Below, in pieces: positions 34,533-44,429 of a stretch of 64,000 bases of DNA. The position numbers and the translations under genes are program-made. Position 1 is the first letter of the stretch. Every line of letters starts with the position of its first letter. Source of the DNA: Azolla caroliniana (Eukaryota; Polypodiophyta); assembly GCA_043228905.1 (NCBI GenBank), contig JBHGNT010000015.1:11408001-11472000 (forward strand), read 5' to 3'. The notes under the pieces were generated by a model. It made no database searches, was not told where the DNA came from, and was given only the letters and a program-made list of their open reading frames with translations.

Positions 34533-34962
34533 CCGTTTCGGCATGCTGCTTACTGATTGTCATGGCTCATGTAGCCGACGTTGTCATGATGTTTCTAACA
34601 TATAGTGTGAAACTGTCATGAAGACATACATTTTGACCTCACAAGGATTCGAGCCCAATATGGCTTGGTTTATATGTTAGACCTTTAACCATTATAATAA
34701 CATATATGATGTATAATTATAGTAAATGTATTATTAGTTATTACAAGATATTTAGAGTATTCTAGAATGTTCTAGAATATTTCATGATTATATTAAATAT
34801 CATAAATATTCTAGAATATTCTAGAATACTCTATAAGGACCTATAATTAGGTGTCTATTCATTCATCACAACTCATTCGGTTCAACACCAGTTTGGAGCC
34901 CCTTAGCCTATTCTTTGTAATCCTTGCTCTCTTATAATATAAACTCTCTTTCCATTGCTAGT

Positions 34963-34964
<2 letters not shown>

Positions 34965-35019
<55 letters not shown>
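34965..35019. repeat. (TC)n microsatellite
   Basis: About 55 bp of nearly pure TC dinucleotides inside the split LTR. A shorter CT run in the same LTR is where the DNA transposon inserted. Confidence 0.95.
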
Positions 35020-35022
<3 letters not shown>

Positions 35023-35529
35023 CCTTCTATCGTCATCTTATCTTTCTCTCTCCTATTCTCAAGTCTTGACAGTTGACAAGATGTAGGTCAAATCGGTTGG
35101 GACCGGACAAACGGATCGGTCGGATCGGTTGGCTAGGTTGATTTTGACGCACGGTGTTTTAAAGATTTTCGGTGTGAAACGAAAAAACCAAGTCATTTAT
35201 TTAAGTTATATTTTTATCATTATACTTTCACATGTAAATTCTCATACATGAGAGCTTGAATCAGTGACATGGTTATCATGCAACACATGTAATGCATGAG
35301 CACCAAATGGCAAACATGCATCTCATGCATTTCATGCATTACATGCATGTCTTGCACCCTCATATGCATCATATGCATGGGGGCATCTATCAAAGAGTGG
35401 ATGAAAAAGAAAAAGGGAGCTATGTATTAATCAAGAAATTAATAAAAAAAAGAAATTTGTTATCCCATTTGGTGATGTATTAATCTTGTTTCTCAAATAT
35501 AAAGTCAAGGGTTCAAGCTTAATCTCTCC

Positions 35530-35537
35530 CTCTCTCT
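35530..35537. repeat. Target site duplication, left
   Basis: CTCTCTCT directly abuts the left inverted repeat and is matched by 44787-44794. Low-complexity sequence means part of the match could pre-date insertion. Confidence 0.65.
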
Positions 35538-35572
35538 AACACGTTCGCGTTCACAAGTGGAAGGATTGCGCA
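35538..35572 (+). repeat. Left terminal inverted repeat (35 bp)
   Basis: It starts AACACGTTCGCGTTCACAAG and pairs with 44752-44786 at 34 of 35 positions. The inner half (ACAAGTGGAA) is complementary to 35573-35582 (TTCCACTTGT), so the left end can also fold on itself into a hairpin. The right end lacks this. Confidence 0.93.
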
Positions 35573-36585
35573 TTCCACTTGTAGAATCTTCTTAAAACGA
35601 AGCAAATACACCCTCTCTACAAAAATTGGATGCACTAGTATCACATGTTCCTCAACTTGATGAGAATTTGCAAATATAAAAATACATGATAGATCTACGA
35701 GTGGAGATCATTAGAAATCATGCAAGTTTAGACATGTTGATAAGTTAATGTAGGCATAATAAAGTTCAACTATGGCTCAATATGGCACTACTGTGCGACA
35801 AGGGAAACACTAACTTAAAGACTTATATTAATTAGGTAAGTTTTACAAAAATATGAGGTGTACTTGTATCCATACTAATAAAATGAGATATAATCTATAC
35901 TTTGACCCATACGTGCATGTATGTAATTGTGGAAAATGTAGGATAGTGCACATTAGGATAAGTGATTGGAATAACTAACTTATTAAAGTATTCAATACTT
36001 GTATTTAAAGTTGATCTAATCTATTCCTCAGTTTGTTCATATGAGATCAAACCATATGTGTATATAATTGTGCACATTGTAAGGCAGTGAACTTTAGGAT
36101 AATGTCGTGGAAATAACAAACCTATTAGGCTTTCATACCTGTATTTAAAATTGGTCTACTCTATTGCTTAGGTGATTCACACAAGATCAAACTCTGAACG
36201 ATAACGCAACTGGAACCATTATCAACACACTACACAAACTAAGCAGCAATGGAATAGAAACATAATAGTTTTAACAATAGAAGACAAAGATCCATAATAA
36301 CAACATGGACAGTCATGGCAACAATTATAGGGCCATGTTCTGTTAAGGTTAGCTTGGACCAAAATCAGCCTCCATTTAAACTAGTTCATGTTTCTCCGTA
36401 AGTTTGGTAGTCAGCTATGCACGCGGTGAAACCAATGTCATAAATCTACTAATCAAGTATATAAAAATAAAATTGAAACATATAGAAGATTATAAAGAAT
36501 AGAATCCACTAGGTAAAACCCAATATTTGTATTAATAATGTGAAATCTTAACAAATCGTCAGTGTCATATTCTTCATAGAGTCTA
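35573..36585. other. Left subterminal region of the transposon; diverged direct repeat
   Basis: AT-rich and non-coding. Two diverged direct copies of about 130 bp lie at about 35925-36055 and 36063-36192, sharing TAATTGTG, TTTAGGATAA-like, TTGTATTTAAA and AGATCAAAC blocks. Such subterminal repeats could be transposase-binding sites, but that is inference. The 3' end of the methyltransferase gene is at 36586. Confidence 0.6.
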
Positions 36586-39500
36586 TTACATAGCAATCAA
36601 TTCATCAACGTCATTTTCTTCATCATCTTGTGTAGAACTGTCTTCGGCTATACATGCATTGGTTTCCCCTGTTAGCCGAGCCAACGAAATATCTTCTATA
36701 AGCTCATCATCAAGCTCTATTAGCTCCCCCGGTTCGTCGGCTAACGGAGGAATAGGCTCTCGCGAAGCAGGTTGAAACCTTTCTGTATTGGCGAGGTTCT
36801 TTGCACCGACCTCCTCATCCTGGTCTGGGCACTCCCACAAAGCCTTAATCCGCATATTAATAAATATAACTTGGTCCTCATCCTTCTCCAATGCAACTGT
36901 ATTTCTAAACAGCTTCAATGCACATGCTGACGTAGTTCCTGTGATGTAAGTAACAAGAAGATTTAGTTGTCAAACGAAAAAAAAGTGATTGGTTATCTCA
37001 AGATCGTTACCCTAGTTCGAGGAATACCTGTGCATGAAAAGAGATCTAATATCCAGTCTCCTTCGACAGAAAACATCTCGATCAAGCGCATCATAAGTCG
37101 TTGAGGTTTTTGGTATGGGTTGACAAGTCCCCGTTCTGTCGTGGTGACATGTCGCAATTTCCGAGTCACTGCTGGATATACCAACAGATTTGAACCTCCC
37201 ACTTCATTAGAATGCTCTTTGATTCTCTATTTCTTAATTTCATCGAAGTAGCCAACCGTTATGTATTCAATGGCATTAACGAACCGAAAAGTTGGCCCTC
37301 TATTTACATTGGTCTTGATCCTATAAAAAATAATACATCGAGTTAAGAATAGATTCAACAACCTTAAGAAATGCAATATAGTGAAAGACACCTATAAATA
37401 ATCCTTACCATGCAAGGTTCTCGATGCCATGGCAACGAGATCTCAAAGCTTGAGCTACCGAGTACCCTTGGTCCATACTATGAAAGACAACTATTCGCCA
37501 CAAGGATGCGGTCGTTAGCTCAGCGAAATCCTTGACCATCTTCTCCAATTGTTTAAACCTAAACGGTTCATCGTCGTATGATGACCCAACCATTCGAAAT
37601 CCGTAAGGAATATCCGCAATCATTAGCGTATATTCCTTCTTTGGCACCTTCTGGATCAAGTCGATGACATCACCGCAAACCACATTGTAGTAAAGATCTC
37701 TTGTAATATCTTTTTTGTGGCTAATTTTTTTAAAGGAGCCATCTTCCTCCATTTCGTACGCCTTGACTAAGCGACGATCCTTTTCTTTTTTGGCTCGTTC
37801 GAGATGTGCAAGGAAGGATGTAGGGAAATCGTGTATATCCTTAACTTCTCCTTGTTTCTTGCCTCGACACGGTTTCTAATAGAAGCAATAGGACATCAGG
37901 TATTATTATACAAGCTCTACATATGATGAAAGGGTAATGAAAAAACATGAATACTAACCCAATCCTTGAATGCAATAAAATACTCTGATAACGCCTTATA
38001 CGAAGACGTTAGAGGATAATCCTCGATCACTTGTTCCCAAGTTATACATCCAAGTTGTTTCATCATAACTTCTTGGATCTTCATGTACACCTTATGACTG
38101 TAAAATTAGAAATCAAGATTAGAACTTTGAATTACACTAGATAGACTACAATTTCAGTATTTGAGGGACTTACTTATTGAACTCAGTGACCATTTCTTCA
38201 AGGCTTAAATCTTTCGCCACAACCCTTGACAAAACCGACACAAGAAGTTGCTCGTCCTTAATACCTTGCATCGCTCTCCATAGAGACAGCTTCATGTCAT
38301 CTGCCGCTTCTTCAATTGTCAAGTCAATTTTCTTGGCGGCTTGTGACTTTAACTCTAGTTGAGGGTCAACCCTACATTTCTTTTGTCGTTGACCCTTTAC
38401 CTCCTTATTCTCCCACATTGAGAAGATTTGATCTTGTAGGTCCCATACTTCTCCATCTCTAAACGCCAATTGAAACCAAGACTCATACTTTCCAAGACCA
38501 TCGGACCTAACATTATCATCTACCACAATGCCGACTTCATGCAGACATTGACGTCGAAGGCCTGGATGTAACTTCACACCAAACTTTTGTTTCACATCTA
38601 AATACTCGTGGTGGAAGAACCGTATACGCTCAAATGACGACATTTTCTGCCTATAGTCATTATCATTATTATGGTCCCATGCCAACAGCTTAGCCTCTTC
38701 GGTTGTGAGCCCAACATAAATTTTGCACTCGGCATACTTGAAGAAGAAAGTGGTTGGATGTTCTCTCACAAGTTGCCGACGTGCCTCTGCTGAATGCGAT
38801 CCACCAATGACAAAATAATTATATTGATCATGTTTTCTAATATCAAAATCTTCAATGGTTTCACATTCTTCAGGATCTACCATAACAATAAAAGGCACCA
38901 CAGTGGCATGAGGATTAATTTTCATTTTTTTCTTGAGATTTTGAACATGCATGCGGTGAGGCTCTCTAATCTCAAGTGGTCTTCGATCTGTTTTTTCATC
39001 AATAGGGGGCCAATGGATGTGTGTTATAGGCAAATTAAATACTTGCCCTTTCCTGACTAGCTTCCATTGCATTAACTCTCTCCTTATTTTATTCTGCTCG
39101 GATGACAAAACACCCGAGGCCAGCTCAGCTCCTGGCGTCCCCTTATTATCCTCCTCTTCGTTTTCACTTGTTGAATCCGTATCCGACATTTTCGTTGTCT
39201 TCTTCTTTGCTGGTCTTGACTGGACTTTGGAAACCTTTTTTGTTGGCTTCAATGGGGAGGGCACTTCATCTCTTAGAGTTACATGGCCTTGTATATAAGG
39301 CCTCAAGGTAACAATAAGGTTTTGTGAGCTATCAAGTGCTTTTTTGAACACTTCTGGCCCACAAGATTCTTTTACTAAAAGGTCTTCTGAAAGGAACACT
39401 TTACGTACCCCCTTGGAGCACTCTATCATTACCAGTATGTTGGCCGAATCTGCATCTTCGTAGTCAAATCGTAGAATACGGCCATACATAAATGGGGTTT

Positions 39501-40796
39501 CCTTTCCAAGTTGCCCCTCACCCTTCTTCTTTGTTGTATACAATACGACTTTTTTCTTTGAGTCGACATATTGCATACACCATTCCTTGTCCGTTAGATC
39601 TCGGTCAGGAAGGTCTTCACCTCCAGTAGCGGCGACAAGTTTCTTTTGGCTAACATCACTAAAGAGAAGCTTTTTTCCTCTCTTCATGGTCTCAGGAGCT
39701 ACCTTGGTCTGGGCTTCGATTGGAGAACCTTGTATGCGAAGCTTTATTTTCTTCACCGGTCGGTCCGACAGGTTTTCAAACGACCTATTTAAGAAAGTAT
39801 ATGCAAAAACATAAGTTAGGTAGTCACGTAGATTAAGGTTGTATATTAACATGAAGAACAGTTCCCAGGAGCAGTCCTATATTCAAAAATCTATTATAGG
39901 CAGGGCTATTCAACCTAGAAAATATATATCGTAATTAGTAAAAAGAGTTATATATTCTTTTAAATAGTAGGTATGACTTATATAGATTCCAAACCTATAT
40001 TGACGAGAATTTGCTATCGTAAAGGCAATTTGTGGATCATTTTCTACTATTTTAAGCTAAAGTAGGTCATAAAACACCTATAATTAGAGCATGTTTTTTT
40101 TTTAAAGTAAGGAAATCCAACATAAAAAGACTGATTTTGCCAGACAATTTGATATCTTTTCCATCCCAAAATTATTTGTTACCCCAAAAATACAATTTTT
40201 CTCTCTCAAAGCCTTATTATATACAGGAACTCGATACGGCGTATCGAGTTCTTGTTTAAAACCTACCCTTTAAACAGGAACTCGATACGGTGTATCGAGT
40301 TCGTGTTTAAAACCTACACTTTAAACAGGAACTCGATACGGCGTATCGAGTTCGTGTTTAAAACCTAAACTTTAAACTGGAACTCGATACGGCGTATCGA
40401 GTTCCTGTTTAAAACCTACACTTTAAACACGAACTCGATACGGCGTATCGAGTTCCTGTTTAAAACCTACACTTTAAACACGAACTCGATACGGCGTATC
40501 GAGTTCCTGTTTAAAACCTACACTTTAAACACGAACTCGATACGGCGTATCGAGTTCCTGTTTAAAACCTACACTTTAAACAGGAACTCGATACGGCGTA
40601 TCGAGTTCCTATATAAAAAGCAAAATTAAATTATGAACTCGATACGCCGTATCGAGTTCATGTATAAATATTTGTATTGTATACATGAGCTCGATACGGG
40701 GTATCGAGTTCTTGAGAAACGAAACATATTTACAAAAATGTCCACAGTGTCAGAGGCCTACCTGGAGTCCTCGCGCTCGATTCTCTTTGAAGACAT
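36586..40796 (-). CDS. ParB-like domain fused to beta-class amino DNA methyltransferase (six exons)
   Basis: Model: complement of join(36586..36938, 37028..37320, 37409..37875, 37959..38097, 38174..39784, 40762..40796). All five introns are GT-AG and all phases agree, giving about 965 residues. Start: ATG 40796-40794, about 140 bp after a TATA box. Residues 60-230 include a possible SH3/Tudor-like barrel (FMYGRILRFD) and basic runs (RPAKKKTTK) that may be nuclear signals. The ParB/sulfiredoxin-like domain spans about 262-410, with YFVIGGSHSAEARR near 340 and AKLLAWDHNNDNDYRQ. Methyltransferase: CGDVIDLI and ADIPYGF (motif IV, 683-687), then NPYQKPQRL and DLFSCTGTTSA (motif I, 843-851), the beta-class order; Asp-Ile-Pro-Tyr favours adenine N6. 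The tail is acidic. An in-frame TAG at 37227-37229 (codon 782) interrupts it. ParB-methyltransferase fusions are known from bacteria and phages. Confidence 0.85.
39785..40761 (-). other. Intron 1 of the methyltransferase gene, holding the palindrome array
   Basis: The donor is CCAG/GTAGG at 40761 and the acceptor AAATAG/GTCG at 39785. Splicing joins AG to G to make an arginine codon in frame with exon 2. The 977-bp intron contains all ten 25-bp palindromes. The prediction rests on frame agreement and splice consensus only; an additional small exon inside cannot be excluded. Confidence 0.7.
40227..40711. repeat. Array of ten palindromes, 51-bp period
   Basis: Each 25-bp copy has 12-bp arms around one central base, core CTCGATACGGCGTATCGAG. 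Copies start at 40227, 40278, 40329, 40380, 40431, 40482, 40533, 40584, 40635 and 40687: eight intervals of exactly 51 bp and a last one of 52. Copies 3-8 are identical in the core; copies 2, 9 and 10 have single changes, mostly at or next to the centre. Linkers of copies 1-8 read TGTTTAAA...TTTAAACA, a second palindrome. The array lies between two divergent promoters. Multiple palindromic sites beside a ParB-like gene recall parS clusters; they could equally be operators or methylation targets. Confidence 0.95.
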
Positions 40797-40938
40797 GTTT
40801 GATCGTGTGGAAGTGGAGGCGGAGATCGCGCTTTCGTGCTTTGTGCTCTGTGTGCTTTGTGTGCTCTGTGTGCTCTCTACGTTCTGTGTGCTCTGTACGC
40901 TCTGTACGCTCTGGTGAGTGAAATATGACGAGGTCTTC

Positions 40939-40947
40939 CTATTTATA
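40939..40947 (-). promoter_or_regulatory. TATA box of the methyltransferase gene
   Basis: TATAAATAG on the minus strand lies about 143 bp upstream of the predicted ATG at 40796, leaving a 5' UTR of roughly 110 bases. The match to consensus is full and the position supports the exon 1 model. Confidence 0.6.
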
Positions 40948-41648
40948 GGGATTGAACACATTGGTTAAAGTAACCATAGTCACCTTAACCAAGGTTGGTA
41001 ACTTTGAGCATAGTTAGTTGGTAACCATAGTCACATTAATTAGAGTAACTTATGATTGTATTAATGATTACAAAGTCAAACTACCATATTGATCAATCTT
41101 TTATAGTCATAACAACCTACAATGACTTCAAAGGTTATGAATGAGACAATGATAGAGGTTCATGAATGTACCAATGATTGATTACTAAAACCAACAATTT
41201 TTATGACTCTCAAATGTTGTGTATTAAAGATGTGGGCATAAATTAACCAATGATTGATAAGTCTAATATTTAAAATGGTGAGCATTAAAGAACCAATGAG
41301 TGAGACGTTCTATATCAAAATGGGTGCCATTAATTAGCCAATGATTTTAACATTAATCCAACATATTCATGGCTTGTTAATGATTAGTTTTATATTTTAC
41401 TTGATTTAACTTTATATAGATCTAGTTTATATAATAATTGATATTTTAAGTACAATTACTTTATTAAAAATAATTTTTTGATGTATTGTATTAATAGAAT
41501 ATTACATAATATAGACATTCTATTGATTTGGCTTTTGTTTAGAGAGAAGTTTATGTTTAGAGAGGAGTATATGTTTAGAGAGGAGGTTATTAGTTTTTTT
41601 CTTTCCCCTAAGCCCATAACTTAGAGAGCCCTATCTAGACCTTAAGCC
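40948..41648. promoter_or_regulatory. Intergenic region between the divergent genes
   Basis: AT-rich. It holds several dispersed copies of an (A/G)CCAATGA(T/G)T motif (near 41171, 41246, 41291 and 41336; CCAAT-like) and a triplicated TATGTTTAGAGAGGAG-like block at about 41536-41586. TATA-like sequences at 41412-41418 and 41428-41435 could serve the plus-strand gene, though they lie more than 200 bp from its ATG. It is probably the bidirectional promoter. Confidence 0.45.
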
Positions 41649-44429
41649 ATGAGTGAAGATTCACCGTTCTCGATTGAAGAATATTGTTTGTCATCAGACC
41701 CATCGTTTTCTACTGAAGAGTATTGTTTGTCATCAGAGTCACCATATTCGATTGAAGAATATTGTCTGTCGACCGACTCACCATATTCTATCGAAGAATA
41801 TTGTCTGAGCTCATCTACAAGGAATGTAAATAATGACACATGCGAAGAGTTCTCTATTGAAGAATACGATATTAATAAAGATACCGAGAATGAAGGAAGT
41901 GCCTAGGAAACATTGAATAACATTGGCGATGGTCACAGCAAAGAATTAGATTGTAACAAGGTTACACCAACCTCTATGCAGGAAGAGAAATCCGGGAGCC
42001 CTATGCATATTAGAAGAATCCCACGAAGAATTCATCTAGCTAGATTTAGCTTGGTGACATCAGATAAACAGATTGGATTTGATGTCAACAAAATATGTTG
42101 TGCCCGTGGTTGTATGTCTATGATTGGAAAATCAAAGTTGCGAGAATTAAGGCGATACTATTTTTCGATGACCGGTGATGAGCAAGACACTTACCTCGGG
42201 TCACATATGCAACTAGTATCTGACAAATGTACGGGGATCAAAGTATCATTCGAGTATTATATCTTCCATGCGCAACAGATATGTAGAGTTGCATTCAAAA
42301 TTGCGTTATGTGTTAGTAACATGCGGCTACATATAGTACAACAACGTCTACTTAGCGGGGATCAGATGCTCAATTGTAAAGAGGTTCCAAGTATGAAAGG
42401 TGCAATTGGAAGACTAGCTATTGGCTGGATGAAAACTTACTTTCAGTTAAATTGTGAAGTAATGCCCACTACAGGTAGGATGCATCTTTATGATAATTAT
42501 ACACGTCGGGAAGTTTATGATGTCTATCGATCTGATATGCTGGGCTCACGTAATAAGTCGATCACATATAGCCAATTCACAAGATTATGGAGAGCTCGGT
42601 TTTCAAATGTTATTATTCCTCGTAAAGTACGTATGGGGTATTGCTCCATTTGTGCAAATCTTAAAAGTTTGGCTAAAGGTGCAAAGACATCAATGGAAAA
42701 GGATACGAGTAAGAAGTTACTACAAGAGCATCGTGAGGCACAATCCTTAGAACGAAGGAAGGCGATGCATCATAGAGAGAAGTGTTTGAAGAGGCCCGAA
42801 CAATACATGTGCTTAATGATAGATGGCATGGACCAGAAGAAGACATGCTTGCCGCATATGCAGAGGCTCCCCAAAGATGTCAATGATGAGTGCCTTGTTC
42901 AAATGCACTTGGTGGGATGCTTGGCTTATAATAGGTCTGTTCGACCTCACGTCTTCATTACTTACCCCAATGTTCACAATGACCCTAACCTAATAGTTAC
43001 AGTGATTCACCGAGTTTTGATGTCTTGGGGACAACCTTTCCCCCCTGTTCTATACATTCAATTGGACAATACTGCTAGAGAGAACAAAAATTCAACTGTA
43101 TTTGGCTATCTAAGTATGTTGGTCAACCTAGAATTGTTTAGGAAAGTGAAAGTCAATTTCCTTTTGGTTGGCCACACACATGACCATATAGATCAGATGT
43201 TTAGCACATTCTCCAAACAGTTGTCTCGGCATGATGCTTTCACTTTACCTAAACTATTTGATGTCATTTGCGATGCTTATACACCACGCCCAAAAGTGTT
43301 ACACTTGAAGGAGGTATATGACTTTAAGAGATATATATTAGATGGGGGTTGTGGGAATGTTAAAGTGCTTGCTCAGTTAAACAATATAAGTTTCAATCAC
43401 ATTTTTTTGATAAAGAAAAATGGAATAAGTGGTTCTACACTTTTGTATGCCAAACAATATTCATCTTCTACAACATGGGAACTTGAAGGTGGTTGCCAGT
43501 TATTACTTTGTATGCCGAGTACAATTGTCCATGGAGCTAAGCAAATGCCAATTGAGAAGAAAGGACAGTTGCAGAGCGACTTGGTATCAGAACAAAAACG
43601 GTCATGGCTCCAAGCCTTAGAAGAAAAAAGAAAGCATATTGAGGCCGCCAAGAAATATGCCGCACAACAAGACACATCATGGTGGGATGTATTTTATAGT
43701 GATCAGAAAGAAATTATAGACAATTGTGTATCTGTTGATAATTGGAATTTGGAAACGCCATTCACATGGTCGTTGCAACATGATCGCGTAAATAGAAGTC
43801 CAGAGCAACTAGTAAATGCGATTAATGACAGCTTGGTCCATCCACAACAAAGAGACATTTATGTGGGACCAAGGATGACCAAAGCAGCCGAAGCTAGATG
43901 GCAAGGAAATTTGCAAGAGCTCACCGCGGGGATGTTGATTGCAACGCCGGCTGATGAGAACTCACATGGCCACCAATTTTGGGTTGGTAAAATTCTAGAA
44001 GTGCTAATGCATGAAATAGAAAACACGATCAAGTCTATAAATGTTCATTGGTACAACACTAGAAGTGCAAATGCTTTTACAGGTAAGTATACATTGGAGA
44101 TGATTGAATGCCAAACAAGAAGGGGAGGTAGGAAGAGGAAGCGAAACATTCGTAACACCTCGACCCTTGATATCTCTGATGTGGATATCATCGTGTACGA
44201 CTTCACACTTACAAAAGCCGGACGATTAAGGAAGTCAACAATAGATATAATAAAAGAAAAATTACCAGGTCTACAAGGTGGCTCGAGTCAAAGGCAAACG
44301 AGATCTGCTACATATAATCTAGAGTCAAACCATTTGGTTTATGACGAAGATAATGCACTGATTGGTACATTCGAGGATGATGAGGAGGAATCGTCATTGT
44401 ATATTAGTTATAGTAGTGATTCTCCGTAA
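41649..44429 (+). CDS. DUF7869-type RNase H-like protein, probable transposase
   Basis: One frame of about 926 codons runs from ATG 41649 to TAA 44427-44429, broken only by TAG at 41904-41906 (codon 86); without read-through, translation could start at ATG 41976. The N-terminus has four 13-residue SP(Y/F)SIEEYCLSS(D/E) repeats. A cysteine pair (YCSICANL, about 330) precedes the core. Candidate catalytic acids are D392 (LMIDGMDQ), D473 (YIQLDNTARENKN) and D512/D515 (GHTHDHIDQMFS), spaced like an RNase H-fold DDE/D enzyme. The C-terminal part has FWVGKILEV and NVHWYNTRS, possibly a chromatin-reader barrel, and a basic RRGGRKRKR. Location inside inverted repeats, opposite the methyltransferase, supports a transposase role; direct homology is from memory of DUF7869-like proteins. 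Confidence 0.72.
41655..41810 (+). repeat. 39-bp coding minisatellite (four units)
   Basis: Four in-frame units of 13 codons encode SP-SIEEYCLSS-type repeats, followed by a looser copy (FSIEEYD) near 41850. Synonymous differences between units and the intact frame indicate selection on the protein at some time. Confidence 0.85.

Noticed and set aside
37150-37320. Alternative acceptor for methyltransferase exon 5 that avoids the TAG
   Set aside because: The AG positions downstream of the TAG that I tested either create a stop or change the frame before motif I.
40227-40711. CRISPR-like array
   Set aside because: Spacing is regular but both the palindromes and the linkers repeat, so there are no unique spacers; the context is a eukaryotic intron with no cas genes.
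36586-40796. Bacterial contamination as the source of the ParB-methyltransferase
   Set aside because: Five phase-consistent GT-AG introns, a TATA box and location inside TIRs nested in a plant-type LTR argue against it.
36586-40796. Host MT-A70-type RNA methyltransferase
   Set aside because: Motif order (IV before I), the DIPYG motif and the ParB-like fusion are those of beta-class DNA methyltransferases; MT-A70 has DPPW.
40633-40921. Plus-strand frames with VLCVLCVL-type repeats
   Set aside because: They overlap exon 1 and the 5' UTR of the methyltransferase gene on the opposite strand and arise from a short GTGCTCTGT repeat; there is no motif and no support.
41827-41938. Intron removing the TAG in the transposase
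   Set aside because: GTAAAT...CACAG gives a 112-base candidate, but the junction shifts the reading frame and would discard a further SIEEY repeat.
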